Source: JBIKLM01 sp044375105 (GTDB taxonomy: Bacteria; Planctomycetota; UBA1135; GCA-002686595). Taken from it: DNA of 64,000 bases. The DNA is taken from NCBI GenBank assembly GCA_044375105.1, contig JBILNK010000002.1:3806-67805 (forward strand), given 5' to 3'. Positions 1 through 10,964 of this stretch are shown in pieces (position 1 is the first letter of the stretch; each line of letters starts with the position of its first letter). Under the pieces are notes generated by a model. The model was not told where the DNA came from. It made no database searches and saw nothing but the letters and a program-made list of their open reading frames with translations. A program made the position numbers and the translations under genes.

Positions 1-1287
<1,287 letters not shown>

Positions 1288-2048
1288 GCTTCCCAGGGCG
1301 CTGGATCCGGCGCCTCCAATTCTTTGGCGCGGGCCCGAGCCAGGATTGGGCCCCCGACTGGAGAGACATCTCCCCGGGTCACGGGCGAGCGACCGTAGCC
1401 GGTCCAGAAAGCGCCGGCGTCGGAGCCCGGTCTGCGGCGCCTTCGGTGCCGACGAAGACGCGGTCACGTGGGACGCGGTCACGTGGGACGCGGTCACGTG
1501 GGACGCGGTCACGGGGGAAGCGGTCACGGGGGAAGCCCTGTCTCCTGGTTCCTTTCCCCCCCGCTCGCGTGGGAGCGAGCTCCCGGTCGGAGTCGGTGCT
1601 CCGGGCCCTGTCCGTCGACCGCGCGCCGGCGAGGTGGGGGGATTCAGCCTGGATCGCTCGACCGGCCTCGCGCGGTCCAGGCTCCTTGCCCGAGGGGCGG
1701 CAGCCCGCCCGTGGGCCGGCGAGCCCGTTCGGTCGAGCTCCGAACGAACGCCGTCTCTGGGTTTGGCCGCGGGGAGGCGCAGCGGGGGCCGCTCGCCCCC
1801 GGCGTCGAGGCCAGGCTGACATGCTTGAAAGGGGGGGCCCGTGGTGGATCCTGCTCGTCGGCTCGACCCGCCTTCGGGCTCCGACCGGAGTCTGCGACCG
1901 CTATCGTGTTGGCCCCGCGCGCCTGGCGCTCGTTCCAGCCGGGTTCTCCCCCTGGCTCGAGATCGCCGCGTGTCCCGCCTCGGCAGGGTGCCCTTCAGGC
2001 ACCTTCGAGGCCTGCCCCGCTCCCCGTCCCTCCGCGCTCCATCGCTCC
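1288..2048. other. Non-coding spacer between recA and alaS
   Basis: This 761-bp stretch has no credible gene. Open frames run through it in several frames because stop codons are rare at this GC content, but their translations are Arg/Pro/Gly-rich with no domain. It occupies the place where recX sits in many recA-recX-alaS loci, and no RecX-like sequence is recognisable. It holds the short tandem repeat at 1461-1535. Confidence 0.6.
1461..1535. repeat. Five tandem 15-bp units in recA-alaS spacer
   Basis: Three identical units CGGTCACGTGGGACG (1461-1475, 1476-1490, 1491-1505) are followed by two units CGGTCACGGGGGAAG (1506-1520, 1521-1535). The first type contains the palindrome CACGTG. The units are directly abutting, so this is not a CRISPR array. 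No coding context is credible. Confidence 0.9.
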
Positions 2049-4718
2049 GTGAGCTTCAAGACCGCCGCCCAAGTCCGCAGCGAGTTCCTGGCCTTCTTCG
2101 AAGCCCGGGGCCATCGCATCGTGCCGTCGAGCCCCGTGTTCCCGATGGACGACCCCACGCTCTTGTTCACCAACGCGGGGATGAACCAGTTCAAGGACGT
2201 GTTCCTGGGGACCGGGACCCGCGACTATCGGCGTGCGGTCGATACTCAGAAGTGCATCCGGGTCTCCGGCAAGCACAACGACCTGGAGGAGGTCGGGGTG
2301 GATACCTACCACCACACCTTCTTCGAAATGCTCGGCAATTGGTCCTTTGGGGACTACTTCAAGCGCGAGGCGATCCGCTGGGCCTGGGAACTCTTGACCG
2401 GGCATTGGGGCATCGCCAAGGACCGCTTGTGGGTGACCGTATTCGGCGGCGACCAGGCCGACGCCTTGCCCGCCGACGAGGAAGCCGAGCGCCTGTGGCG
2501 CGAAGAAACCGACATCGACCCGCGCCGCATTCTGCGCTTCGGCAAGAAGGCCAACTTCTGGGAAATGGGCGATACGGGCCCCTGCGGCCCCTGCACGGAG
2601 ATCCACATCGATCGTGGAGGCCCCGGCACGAACCCTGAGGACGGATACGACCCGAAGATCGGAGTCAATTCCGGCAACGAGCGCTTCCTCGAGCTGTGGA
2701 ACCTGGTGTTCATGCAGTTCAACCGCCTCGACGATGGACGCTTGGCCGAGCTGCCGGCCAAGTCGGTCGATACGGGCATGGGCTTCGAGCGCGTCCTGAG
2801 CGTGCTGCAAGGCAAGAGCTCGAACTACGACACCGACCTGTTTGCGCCCCTGTTCCGGGCCATCGAGCTGCAGGTCGGTCGGACCTACGGCGGCAGCCCG
2901 TCCAACGAAGACGTTGCCTTCCGGGTGATCGCGGACCACCTGCGGGCGATCAGCTCGGCCTTCGCCGATGGAGCCCTGCCCAGCAACACGGGCCGCGGTT
3001 ATGTGTTGCGGCGCTTGCTCCGGCGAGCGGCTCGTTTCGGCCGGCAGGCCCTCGGTCAGGAGCAGCCCTTCCTGTACCGGCTCGTGCCGGCGGTGGTCGA
3101 CAGCCTCGGGCAGGCCTTCCCGGAGATCGGCCAGCGTCGCGACCATGTGGCGCGCTTGATCCGCGCCGAGGAGGAATCCTTCGCGGCGACCCTCGGCCGC
3201 GGTTTGCAGCGCTTTGCCGAGCTGGCCAACCGAGTGGGCTCTCAGGGCGGAAAGGTGCTCCCCGGGGACGGCGCCTTCGAGCTCTATGCCACCTACGGAT
3301 TTCCGCGGGACCTGGTCGAGCTGATGGCGCGCGAGCGCGGTTTGGCCGTGGACGGTGCGGGCTGGGCTGCGGCAGAAGAGCGGCACAGCGAGGCCAGCAA
3401 GTCCCAGGGCAAGTTCTCGCAGCTGCTCTCGGCCGAGCAGCTCGCGGGGCTGCCGGAGACGAAGACGAGCTACCACGACGGCGAGCGCACCCAGCGGATC
3501 GCTGGCCGGGCGCGCCTGTTGCGTTTGGTCGATCAGGCCGGGGGCGCTGGGCGGGTGGTCGCGGTTCTGGACCAAAGCCCCTTCTATCCGGAAGGCGGGG
3601 GGCAGGTCGGGGACCGGGGTCAAATCCAGGCCGAAGATGGCGGCTTCCGAATCCTGGTGGAGGACACCCAGCGACTCGGTTCGGTGCTCGCCCACATCGG
3701 TCAGCTCGAGGGCGTTGTCCAGGAGGGGGCCAGTGTGAGGGCCGAGGTCGATGCGGAGCGCCGCTCCCGGACGGCCAAGAACCACACCGCCACCCATCTG
3801 CTGCACCGGGTCCTGCGCGAGCGCTTGGGCGAGCACGTCGCCCAGCAAGGTTCCTATGTGGGGCCAGATCGGCTGCGCTTCGACCTTTCACACCCGCAGG
3901 CCATCCCGGCCAATGAGCTGGAGGCCATCGAACTGGAGGTCAATCGGCGCATCGGCGTCGGGGCTGGCGTCAAGGCGTCCCTCGAGTCCCTCGACGCCGC
4001 CAAGGCCCGCGGTGCGATGGCCTTGTTCGGGGAGAAGTATGGCGAGCGGGTGCGGGTGGTCGAGGTCCCGGGTCTGTCCTTGGAGCTGTGCGGCGGCACC
4101 CACGTGGACTCGATCGGCGAGATCGGGCCCTTCCTGATCGTGCAGGAGCGCGCCATCCAAGCCGGGGTCCGGCGCATCGAGGCCCTGACCGGCCCGGAGG
4201 CCGTGCTGCACATGCAGGTCCAGCGCCGGTTGCTGACCGACGCTGCGCGCCTGCTGCGGGCGCCGGCGGAGGAGCTGCCGACTCGCATCGAACAGCTCCA
4301 AGAACAGCTCAAGGAGGCCAAGAAGACGGTGCGGGCCAGCGCCCAGGCCGACCTGGGACAGGTTTTGGAGCAGGTGCGCGGCGCCCTTCAAAGCCGCGAC
4401 GGGGTGCAGCTCGGAGCCTTCGACCAGCCCGGCCTGGATCTGGCCGGGCTGCGCGAGCTCGGCTCCCGGCTGAAGGGCAGCCTGGCGGATGCGGCCGTGG
4501 TCCTGCTCGGGCGGGAAGGCGATCGGGTGCCCGTCCTGGCCTTGGTTCTCGGCCAAGCCCGCGCCCGGGGCCTGGCCGCTGGTGCTTTGGTCCAGTCGGC
4601 AGCTCAGGAGCTGGGCGGCGGCGGCGGTGGCAAACCCGAGCAGGCCCAGGGCCAGGGCCTCGATGCGTCCAAGGTCCCCCAGGCCCTAGCCCGCCTGAGG
4701 CGCGACCTGGGAATCTGA
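2049..4718 (+). CDS. alaS: Alanyl-tRNA synthetase
   Basis: Class II synthetase charging tRNA-Ala; cytoplasmic. It has 889 residues, the usual family length (about 875). I chose the GTG at 2049 because the protein then begins SFKTAAQVRSEFLAFFEARGH, the canonical N-terminus; the open frame extends far upstream without homology. Motifs seen: TNAGMNQFKDVFLG near residue 38, the RAVDTQKCIRVSGKHNDLEEVG block, HHTFFEMLGNWSFGDYFK, the editing-domain zinc site H579/H583 (HTATH) and C681/H685 (CGGTH), then a coiled-coil and Gly-rich C-Ala domain. No strong ribosome-binding site precedes the GTG. A CGGCTCGG hairpin 17 bp after the stop may end the transcript. Confidence 0.97.
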   Translation: MSFKTAAQVRSEFLAFFEARGHRIVPSSPVFPMDDPTLLFTNAGMNQFKDVFLGTGTRDYRRAVDTQKCIRVSGKHNDLEEVGVDTYHHTFFEMLGNWSFGDYFKREAIRWAWELLTGHWGIAKDRLWVTVFGGDQADALPADEEAERLWREETDIDPRRILRFGKKANFWEMGDTGPCGPCTEIHIDRGGPGTNPEDGYDPKIGVNSGNERFLELWNLVFMQFNRLDDGRLAELPAKSVDTGMGFERVLSVLQGKSSNYDTDLFAPLFRAIELQVGRTYGGSPSNEDVAFRVIADHLRAISSAFADGALPSNTGRGYVLRRLLRRAARFGRQALGQEQPFLYRLVPAVVDSLGQAFPEIGQRRDHVARLIRAEEESFAATLGRGLQRFAELANRVGSQGGKVLPGDGAFELYATYGFPRDLVELMARERGLAVDGAGWAAAEERHSEASKSQGKFSQLLSAEQLAGLPETKTSYHDGERTQRIAGRARLLRLVDQAGGAGRVVAVLDQSPFYPEGGGQVGDRGQIQAEDGGFRILVEDTQRLGSVLAHIGQLEGVVQEGASVRAEVDAERRSRTAKNHTATHLLHRVLRERLGEHVAQQGSYVGPDRLRFDLSHPQAIPANELEAIELEVNRRIGVGAGVKASLESLDAAKARGAMALFGEKYGERVRVVEVPGLSLELCGGTHVDSIGEIGPFLIVQERAIQAGVRRIEALTGPEAVLHMQVQRRLLTDAARLLRAPAEELPTRIEQLQEQLKEAKKTVRASAQADLGQVLEQVRGALQSRDGVQLGAFDQPGLDLAGLRELGSRLKGSLADAAVVLLGREGDRVPVLALVLGQARARGLAAGALVQSAAQELGGGGGGKPEQAQGQGLDASKVPQALARLRRDLGI

Positions 4719-4735
4719 CCGGCCGGAATCACCAC

Positions 4736-4758
4736 CGGCTCGGGTGACGTCCGAGCCG
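4736..4758. terminator. Hairpin downstream of alaS (CGGCTCGG family)
   Basis: Stem CGGCTCGG (4736-4743), 7-nt loop, CCGAGCCG (4751-4758), starting 17 bp after the alaS stop. There is no T tract. The stem sequence recurs at 5352, 35371 and (shorter) 55230. Confidence 0.5.
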
Positions 4759-4992
4759 CAGGAACAGCCCTTCCGCCTGCCTTTGGGCCGCCATCCGGAG
4801 GCCGCAGGGATCGGGGGCGCGGCCTAGGCGGGCCGCCCGCTCCCGGTGGGGCCGTCCCCCCGGAAGTTCCCGCGGTGTGATCCCGCCTCGCTCGGCGAGC
4901 CGCCCCAGGCGGGGGGGGGGGCGGCAGCCGGGCGGAGCCTCTGGGGAAGTGCAGCCGGCTGGCTTCCCCCCCCATGGTCCGGGTCGAAGCCG

Positions 4993-5021
4993 TTGATAGC
5001 CACTGCTCGACTCGCTACCCT
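4993..5021 (+). promoter_or_regulatory. Sigma-70-type promoter of rpmF
   Basis: TTGATA (4993-4998) and TACCCT (5016-5021) are separated by exactly 17 bp and lie about 45 bp ahead of the rpmF start. The match to a housekeeping promoter is good for such a GC-rich genome. Confidence 0.6.
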
Positions 5022-5065
5022 GTTCCGCTCTCAACGACCGGCCCGAAAGGGGCCGGGCAACTTCC

Positions 5066-5269
5066 ATGCCGAATCCCAAACGACGCCACTCGAAGTCCCG
5101 CAAGGGCTTGCGCCGGGCCAACTACCACCTGAAGGCCCCGACCGTGCAGCGCGATCCCCGCACCGGATTGGCGCGCCTGTCCCATAAGCTGCTCGACACC
5201 GACACCCACTACGGTTTCGAAAAGGGTGGTGAGGGCGGTTTCGAAGTGCGCGAGCGCCGCGACTTCTGA
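5066..5269 (+). CDS. rpmF: 50S ribosomal protein L32
   Basis: Structural protein of the large ribosomal subunit. The 67-residue product starts with MPNPKRRHSKSRKGLRRA, the conserved basic L32 N-terminus. The zinc-binding CxxC pairs found in many L32 proteins are absent, and the C-terminus (from about residue 50) is an unusual Gly/Glu/Arg segment instead of the common Y-x-GR ending. An AAAGG-type ribosome-binding site lies shortly upstream (around 5046-5051). It heads the rpmF-plsX-fab cluster, the standard arrangement linking ribosome and phospholipid synthesis genes. Confidence 0.88.
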   Translation: MPNPKRRHSKSRKGLRRANYHLKAPTVQRDPRTGLARLSHKLLDTDTHYGFEKGGEGGFEVRERRDF

Positions 5270-5918
5270 TCCGGCCGCAGAGGCTGGGATAAGGTCCGGG
5301 CCCCTCCATCAGGCCTGGCCCGCCAAGAACGGTCCTAGCCTGCTGAAAGACCGGCTCGGGCTCAGCCCGAGCCGAACGCCAGTTTAGCGACACGACTCGT
5401 CCTGCGGCGAGTCGCAGAGTCTGGCGTGCCCGCGGACGCCAATTCTTTTCTGGCCGCCCACTTGAGGCTTGGGCCTTGGGGCGCAGAGTCGCTCCTTTGG
5501 GAGCAGCGAGGGGAACAGGGATCGAGGGAGGGAGCGAGGGAGCGAGAGAACCGCACCCGGGAGCATCCGCGGCTCTAAGGAGCACCAGAGGCACCAGGGT
5601 TTGCAAACTCGCCGGCGGAGCAACCTGTGGAGCCAGCCGACTCCGGGTTGGCCGCGGGTTTGGATCGCGGTCAGCGGGCGAGGTTCGGGTTGCAGGCTGT
5701 CTGGGCCGGGCGAACCCGGGGAAGCCTCGGGCGTCCCATCGAATAACCGCTTCTGCCCGCGCTCCCGAGGCCGCGGACAACCCGACTCCTGACCCCTGGC
5801 GGAGGCCGGGTGATCCCAGGGGGCTCGGAGGTGCTGCGGCGCCGCTTTCGCCGGCGCTAGGATCCTGCGCCCCAAGGGGCCCTGCCCCGCGGGATCCACC
5901 CCTCTGTACACGCCGCCC
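5270..5918. other. Long spacer rpmF-plsX with inverted repeats
   Basis: This 649-bp spacer is unusual, because rpmF and plsX are normally only tens of bases apart. It contains the perfect palindrome at 5352-5374, a second hairpin of the form GACTCG...CGAGTC around 5395-5415, and a run of GGGAGCGA-like short repeats near 5525-5550. No gene is credible in it. Confidence 0.6.
5352..5374. terminator. Near-perfect palindrome downstream of rpmF
   Basis: CGGCTCGGGCT - C - AGCCCGAGCCG: 11-bp arms around a single base, 83 bp after the rpmF stop. It has the same core as the hairpins at 4736, 35371 and 55230. A role as terminator or RNA-stabilising element is inferred. Confidence 0.55.
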
Positions 5919-6938
5919 ATGAGCGCTTCCCCCAAGATCGACCCCGCTTCCGTGATCGCCCTGGACGTGATGGGGGGGGACCATGCACCGAAGGAAATCG
6001 TCGCCGGAGCCCTGCGGGCGATCCGTCCGGACCGGCGCCATCCGCTGCGGGTGGAGCAGTTGCTGTTGGTGGGCGATGAAGCCGCGGTTCGAGCCGAACT
6101 GGCGGCCCAAGGCGGGGACCCGGGCTTTGCGATCCTGCACGCGAAGGACGTGATCGGCATGGACGAGAAGCCTGGCGTCGCCCTGCGTCAGAAGCCGGAT
6201 GCTTCGATCGTGCGCTGCGTCGGCGCCGTCAAGCAGGGTCGGGCCGGTGCGGTCGTCGGCATGGGCAATACAGGAGCCTGCGTCGGGGCAGCCACCCTGG
6301 GCTTGGGGGTGCTGGAGGGCGTGCGCCGCCCCGGGATCGCGGTGACGATGGACCTGGTCGGGAAACCGCTCACGATCATCGACATGGGAGCCAACGCGGT
6401 GCCCAAGCCGGAACACCTGCTGCAATACGGGCAGATGGGAGCCATCTACGCGCAAAATGTGCTGGACCAGGAACAGGTGCGGGTGGGTTTGCTCAACATC
6501 GGTGAAGAGGAAGGCAAGGGCACGGAACTGACCAAGGCGGCTTTCGATCTGCTGACCGCTTCAAGCCTCCGATTCGTCGGCAACGTGGAGCCCAGGGAGA
6601 TGCTGGCTGGCAAGGCCGACCTGATCGTCACCGATGGCTTCACCGGCAACGTGGTGCTCAAGCTGATGGAGAGCTTGGCGTCGGTTCTGATGGGCCTGTT
6701 CGCCAAAGAGCTCGAAGCCCAACGGGCGCCGTTCACCAAACTGGCCCTCGGGAACCTGGCCAAGCGCCTGGACTATTCCGAGTACGGCGGGGCGCTGCTG
6801 CTGGGGGTCGGCGGCATCGTCGTGATCGGCCACGGGCGCTCCGATGCCAACGCCGTCGCCAACGCCTGCGTCGTAGCCGCGCGGGCCCTCGAGTCCGGGG
6901 TCAACCGCCAGATCGTCAGCGGTCTACGCGCCGGCTGA
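5919..6938 (+). CDS. plsX: Phosphate acyltransferase PlsX
   Basis: Converts acyl-ACP to acyl-phosphate, the first step of the PlsX/PlsY route to phosphatidic acid; peripheral membrane enzyme. The 339-residue product has the family N-terminus VIALDVMGGDHAPKEIV, the GMGNTGACVGAA segment, and a late LIVTDGFTGNVVLKLMES block; length is normal. It lies between rpmF and fabH as in many bacteria. Start ATG at 5919 places the conserved region about 12 residues in. No strong ribosome-binding site is seen. Confidence 0.96.
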   Translation: MSASPKIDPASVIALDVMGGDHAPKEIVAGALRAIRPDRRHPLRVEQLLLVGDEAAVRAELAAQGGDPGFAILHAKDVIGMDEKPGVALRQKPDASIVRCVGAVKQGRAGAVVGMGNTGACVGAATLGLGVLEGVRRPGIAVTMDLVGKPLTIIDMGANAVPKPEHLLQYGQMGAIYAQNVLDQEQVRVGLLNIGEEEGKGTELTKAAFDLLTASSLRFVGNVEPREMLAGKADLIVTDGFTGNVVLKLMESLASVLMGLFAKELEAQRAPFTKLALGNLAKRLDYSEYGGALLLGVGGIVVIGHGRSDANAVANACVVAARALESGVNRQIVSGLRAG

Positions 6939-7643
6939 GAATGGGCGGCGCTGGCTCCGGCCACGCCCGCGCCGGTTTTTCGGCACCGACCCGGCCCGGT
7001 CGCCCCCCGTACCACGGGACCCAGCCCGGATGGTTGCAACCGCCTGGGCCCCCGACGAGGTGGGCTCGGACAGGCGCGGCCGGGCCTGGGCGCCTCCGCG
7101 GATTGTCTTGGCAGCCGCGCTGGAAGCCTCCAGCGAAGCGATCGGCCCGGACCGGCGCAGCCGCAGAGCGCGGGGGTTCGAGTGCGACGGAGCGACTGCT
7201 TGCCTGTCGGAGAGGCCCGGTGGCGGCGCTTCAAACTGCTGCGTATGGCGCGGCGCTCGGCCGAGTCCTGGAGCCGGAGGCCCTGAGCCGCAGCTCGGCC
7301 TGCCCGGGCGGGACCGATGAACCGGCTCGTGGCCCTGACCCCAGCCCGATTCAATAAAATAGGCCGCTGGGCGATCGAGCCTCGCCCGCCTTCGCGACGC
7401 GATTCGCCCGCGCCGCCGGCGGACCCGGACGGTGGTTCGCGAAGGTACTCCCGCCTCCAGGGCTTGGGTGCGAGCTGGCCAGGGGCCCGCCCGGGAGGGA
7501 GTGCCTGGGACTGGCTTTTGCTGGCCTCGCCTGGGCGCCCAGGGCTGATGACTGGCATCCCGCTGGCTTACAACGCAAACTAGGGGTGGACTGCCCGGAG
7601 TTCTCCGACGGCATCCCCTCCGCATCCCCTCGGCCCACTGACC
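6939..7643. other. Spacer plsX-fabH
   Basis: About 705 bp without a credible gene. An AT-richer patch with ATTCAATAAAATAGG lies near 7349-7363, and TTACAAC near 7567 could be a promoter -10 for fabH. The rest shows nothing I can name. Confidence 0.45.
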
Positions 7644-8633
7644 ATGGCTTCGATTCGACCGGTTGGCATCGCTGGGACCGGCTCATACCTGCCCGAGCGG
7701 GTGGTGCCCAATTCCTGGTTCGAGAGCTTCATCGACACGTCGGACGAGTGGATCCGTCAACGCACGGGCATCGAGGAGCGGCGGTTCGCCGAGGAGCATG
7801 ACCAGACCTCACTGCTCTCCACTCGAGCGGCCCGCCGGGCCCTCGAGATGGCCGGCGTGGACCCCAAGGACCTGGACGCGATCATCGTCGGAACCCTGAC
7901 GCCCGACTTCCAGCTGCCCTCCTGCGCCGTGCTGGTGCAGGAGAACCTGCAGGCCAAGAAGGCCTTCGCCTTCGACGTGTCCTCAGCCTGCACCGGCTTC
8001 CTCAACGCCATGCAGGTCGGCGAGGCCCTGATCGCCTCCGGACGCTGCAAGCGAGTGCTCGCGATCGGGGCCGAGATCCTCTCGCGCTGCCTGGACATGC
8101 AGGACCGCGGCAGCTGCATTCTGTTCGGGGACGGCGCCGGAGCCGCGGTGTTGATGCCCCACGAAGACTGTCGGCAGGGCCAGATCCTCAAGAGCACCAT
8201 GGGGGCCGATGGCGCCGATTTCGAGCTGATCCAGATCCCCGGCGGCGGAAACAAGCACCGGCCCCACCCTGGGATGTTCGAGGCGCGCGAACACTACATC
8301 AAGCTGCAGGGCAAGGGGGTCTTCCGCTTCGCCGTCCAGAAGATGGCCGAACTGGTCGAGGAGATGCTCGAAGGCTATCCGCGTGAGGAGTTGAGCCTGA
8401 TCGTGCCGCACCAGGTCAACATGCGCATCATCGATTCGGCCCTAGAGCGCCTCCAGATGCCGATCGAGAAGGTCGTGGTGAACATCGAGCGTTACGCCAA
8501 TACGTCGGCCGCCACGGTTCCGATCGCCCTGGACGAAGCGGTTCGTGCGGGCAAGATCGAGAAGGGCAAACTGGTGGTGTTGGTGGCCTTCGGCGCCGGT
8601 GTGACCTGGGGCGCCAGCCTGCTGCGCTGGTAA
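7644..8633 (+). CDS. fabH: 3-oxoacyl-ACP synthase III (KAS III)
   Basis: Condenses acetyl-CoA with malonyl-ACP to start fatty-acid synthesis. The 329 residues include the catalytic triad Cys116 (DVSSACTGF), His256 (VPHQVN) and Asn286 (YANTSAA), plus the N-terminal FIDTSDEWIRQRTGIEER block. Length and start (MASIRPVGI) are typical. Transcribed with the other fab genes, but separated from plsX and fabD by long spacers. Confidence 0.97.
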   Translation: MASIRPVGIAGTGSYLPERVVPNSWFESFIDTSDEWIRQRTGIEERRFAEEHDQTSLLSTRAARRALEMAGVDPKDLDAIIVGTLTPDFQLPSCAVLVQENLQAKKAFAFDVSSACTGFLNAMQVGEALIASGRCKRVLAIGAEILSRCLDMQDRGSCILFGDGAGAAVLMPHEDCRQGQILKSTMGADGADFELIQIPGGGNKHRPHPGMFEAREHYIKLQGKGVFRFAVQKMAELVEEMLEGYPREELSLIVPHQVNMRIIDSALERLQMPIEKVVVNIERYANTSAATVPIALDEAVRAGKIEKGKLVVLVAFGAGVTWGASLLRW

Positions 8634-8995
8634 GCGGGCAGGCCGCGCTGCTGCGTCCGCCCGGGCCTGGGCGTTCCTCGGCATCCCGATCGGCTTGGGC
8701 CGTCCGGGTCCGACTCGCTTTCGGCCTTGCCCAGCCCGGCGGCCTAGGGGCCCCTGGGCGTGCTGACCGGATCCCGGGCTGGCCCCGGTGCCGATTCGCC
8801 TTTCTCTGGACCTCGAGCGGGGTCCGACCCCGACCTCGGGCCCATCCCGCGTCTCGGGCGGCCGGGATGTCTTGCGCAGCGGGCTCGAGGCTGGCGCTGG
8901 CACGGGCTGGAAACGGGAGCCGGCAGAGCGCTTACTGGGCCGCCGCGGCGGCTCGGCAGCCGTCGCCAGTCCCTGAAGATCTCGAAAGGCCAACG
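8634..8995. other. Spacer fabH-fabD
   Basis: 362 bp. I see no gene, RNA or clear signal apart from the fabD ribosome-binding site at its end. Confidence 0.4.
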
Positions 8996-9910
8996 ATGAA
9001 CGAAGCGATCCTGTTTCCTGGCCAAGGCGCCCAGTTCCCCGGAATGGGTCGAGCTTGGTGTGAGGCCTTCCCCAGCGCGGCACAGGTTTTCGAACAGGCG
9101 GATCGCACGCTCGGATTCTTGCTCAGCGACGCCTGCTGGAACCAAGGGGATGCGGTCCATCGCACCGACATCGCCCAGCCGGGGATCCTGACCACCTCGG
9201 TGGCCATCGTCACCGTGCTGCGGGAGCGCGGCCTCGCGCTCGGCGAAGCCAGCGCGGTCGCAGGCCTTTCCCTGGGGGAGTACACGGCCTTGTGGGCCGC
9301 CGGCAGTTTGAGCTTCGAAGACGCGCTGCGCCTGGTGCGCCTGCGCGGCCAGGCCATGCAGGACGCAAGCGAGCGCATCCCTTCCGGCATGATCTCCCTG
9401 ATGGGGGCGACCTTGGAACAAGCGGAGGCCCTGGCTAAACTTGGCTCCGCCAGGGGCATCTGTTCGGTGGCCAATTTGAATGCGCCCGGTCAGATCGTGG
9501 TTTCCGGGGAATTGGCGGCCTTGGATGAGGTCGAGGCCCGGGCCCCCGAGCAGGGTGTGCGTCGAGCTCGACGGCTGGTCGTCGCCGGCGGTTTCCACTC
9601 GGAGTGCATGCGCCCTGCCGCCAAGGCCCTGGCCGGAGCCCTGGCCAAGGTCAGGATCGAGGCGCCGCGGGTGCCCTTCGTGACCAATGTCACCGGGGAT
9701 TTCGTCTCCGAGCCGGCGCAGATCCGGGGCTTCCTCGCGGATCAGGTCTGTGCTCCGGTGCGCTGGGAGGCTTCGATGCTGCGCCTGGTCGCCAGCGGCC
9801 GGACACGCTTCCTCGAGCCAGGTCCCGGCGAAGTCCTGTCCGGTCTGTTGCGCAAGATCGCCAAGGATGCCGCGGTTCGCAACGTCTCCGACCCGGTCCA
9901 CCTGGGCTGA
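8996..9910 (+). CDS. fabD: Malonyl-CoA:ACP transacylase
   Basis: Transfers malonyl groups from CoA to ACP. The start ATG at 8996 is fixed by the conserved opening MNEAILFPGQGAQFPGMG and by a GAAAGG ribosome-binding site 7 bp upstream (8983-8988); the frame is open further upstream without homology. The 304 residues show nucleophile Ser92 in AGLSLGEYTA, Arg117 in LRLVRLRGQAM and His201 in GGFHSE. Next to fabH and fabG. Confidence 0.96.
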   Translation: MNEAILFPGQGAQFPGMGRAWCEAFPSAAQVFEQADRTLGFLLSDACWNQGDAVHRTDIAQPGILTTSVAIVTVLRERGLALGEASAVAGLSLGEYTALWAAGSLSFEDALRLVRLRGQAMQDASERIPSGMISLMGATLEQAEALAKLGSARGICSVANLNAPGQIVVSGELAALDEVEARAPEQGVRRARRLVVAGGFHSECMRPAAKALAGALAKVRIEAPRVPFVTNVTGDFVSEPAQIRGFLADQVCAPVRWEASMLRLVASGRTRFLEPGPGEVLSGLLRKIAKDAAVRNVSDPVHLG

Positions 9911-10202
9911 ACTGCCGACGTCGCGCCGCTAGGCGATCCACGTGCACGACAGGCCGGTGCGCCTGGGCCCGGGCGCCCGCGCTGCCATCGCCTGCTCGCA
10001 GTCGGCACCCTGCTCGGCCCGCCCCCCTCAGCGACCGCTTCCTGCGCGGAACCCGAGGCGGGATTTTGCGCGCGCCCTGCCCTCCGGTCGAACCGCCCCG
10101 CGCGGTCGGAACAGGAAGCCGAGCGCCTGGGCGCCGGCTCGAGCCTCGGTTAGAACTACGCATCGACCGCCTTCCTTGAACCCGCAGCCCCCCTGTCCGC
10201 CG

Positions 10203-10964
10203 ATGAGCGAAGATCGCACTGATCACAAGCCCCTCCACGGCAAAGTCGCACTGATCACCGGAGCCTCGCGCGGCATCGGCCGGGCGATCGCCCTGCGTTT
10301 GGCCCGCGAGGGCGCCGCGATCGCCGCCGTGGCGACCCAAGCCGAACGCTGCGCCGAAACGGTCGCTGAGTGCCGCGCCTCCGGAGTGCGCGCGGAGGCG
10401 TATGGGGTCGACGTGGCCGACCATGCCAAGGTGATCGCGCTGGTGGCCCAGGTGCAGGAGCAACTCGGGGGACTGGACGTGCTGGTCAACAATGCGGGCA
10501 TCACCCGGGACCAACTGCTTCTGCGCATGAGCGAAGCCGATTTCGACGCGGTCATCGCCGTCAACCTCAAGGGAGCCTGGAATTTCATCAAGGCCGCCAG
10601 TCGGCCCTTGATGAAGGTCCGCGGTCGGATCATCAACATTGCCTCGGTGGTCGGCCTGACCGGCAACGCGGGGCAGGCCAACTACGCCGCCGCCAAGGCC
10701 GGTCTGATCGGCCTGAGCCGCTCGGTCGCCAAGGAACTCGCCGGGCGCGGGGTGTGCGTGAATGCGGTGGCCCCCGGCTTCATCCGCACGGACATGACCG
10801 CTGGAATGGAGGGCAAGGCTGCCGAGGAGCTGCTCGCCACGATCCCCCTGGGCCGGGTGGGGGAGTCCGAGGAGATCGCCCGCGCGGTGGCTTTCCTGGC
10901 CGGCCCCGGCGGCGACTACATCACCGGCCAGACCCTGGTGGTGGACGGTGGGCTGTCCCTCTGA
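10203..10964 (+). CDS. fabG: 3-oxoacyl-ACP reductase
   Basis: NADPH-dependent short-chain dehydrogenase that reduces 3-oxoacyl-ACP. 253 residues from ATG 10203: TGASRGIGRA cofactor loop (19-28), NNAG (96-99), catalytic Ser148, Tyr161 and Lys165 (YAAAK), and the usual C-terminus VDGGLSL. The open frame upstream of 10203 is rejected because the SDR fold starts right after this methionine. Neighbours fabD and acpP support FabG over other SDR enzymes. Confidence 0.95.
   Translation: MSEDRTDHKPLHGKVALITGASRGIGRAIALRLAREGAAIAAVATQAERCAETVAECRASGVRAEAYGVDVADHAKVIALVAQVQEQLGGLDVLVNNAGITRDQLLLRMSEADFDAVIAVNLKGAWNFIKAASRPLMKVRGRIINIASVVGLTGNAGQANYAAAKAGLIGLSRSVAKELAGRGVCVNAVAPGFIRTDMTAGMEGKAAEELLATIPLGRVGESEEIARAVAFLAGPGGDYITGQTLVVDGGLSL

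Noticed and set aside
1461..1535. 15-bp repeats as a CRISPR array
   Set aside because: Units are directly adjacent with no spacers and are too short.
1995..3848. Long minus-strand frame opposite alaS
   Set aside because: It is the antisense shadow of alaS; no independent homology.
4909..4921. Run of G residues between alaS and rpmF as a phase-variable tract
   Set aside because: It is not in a coding frame or within the rpmF promoter; a length effect cannot be argued.
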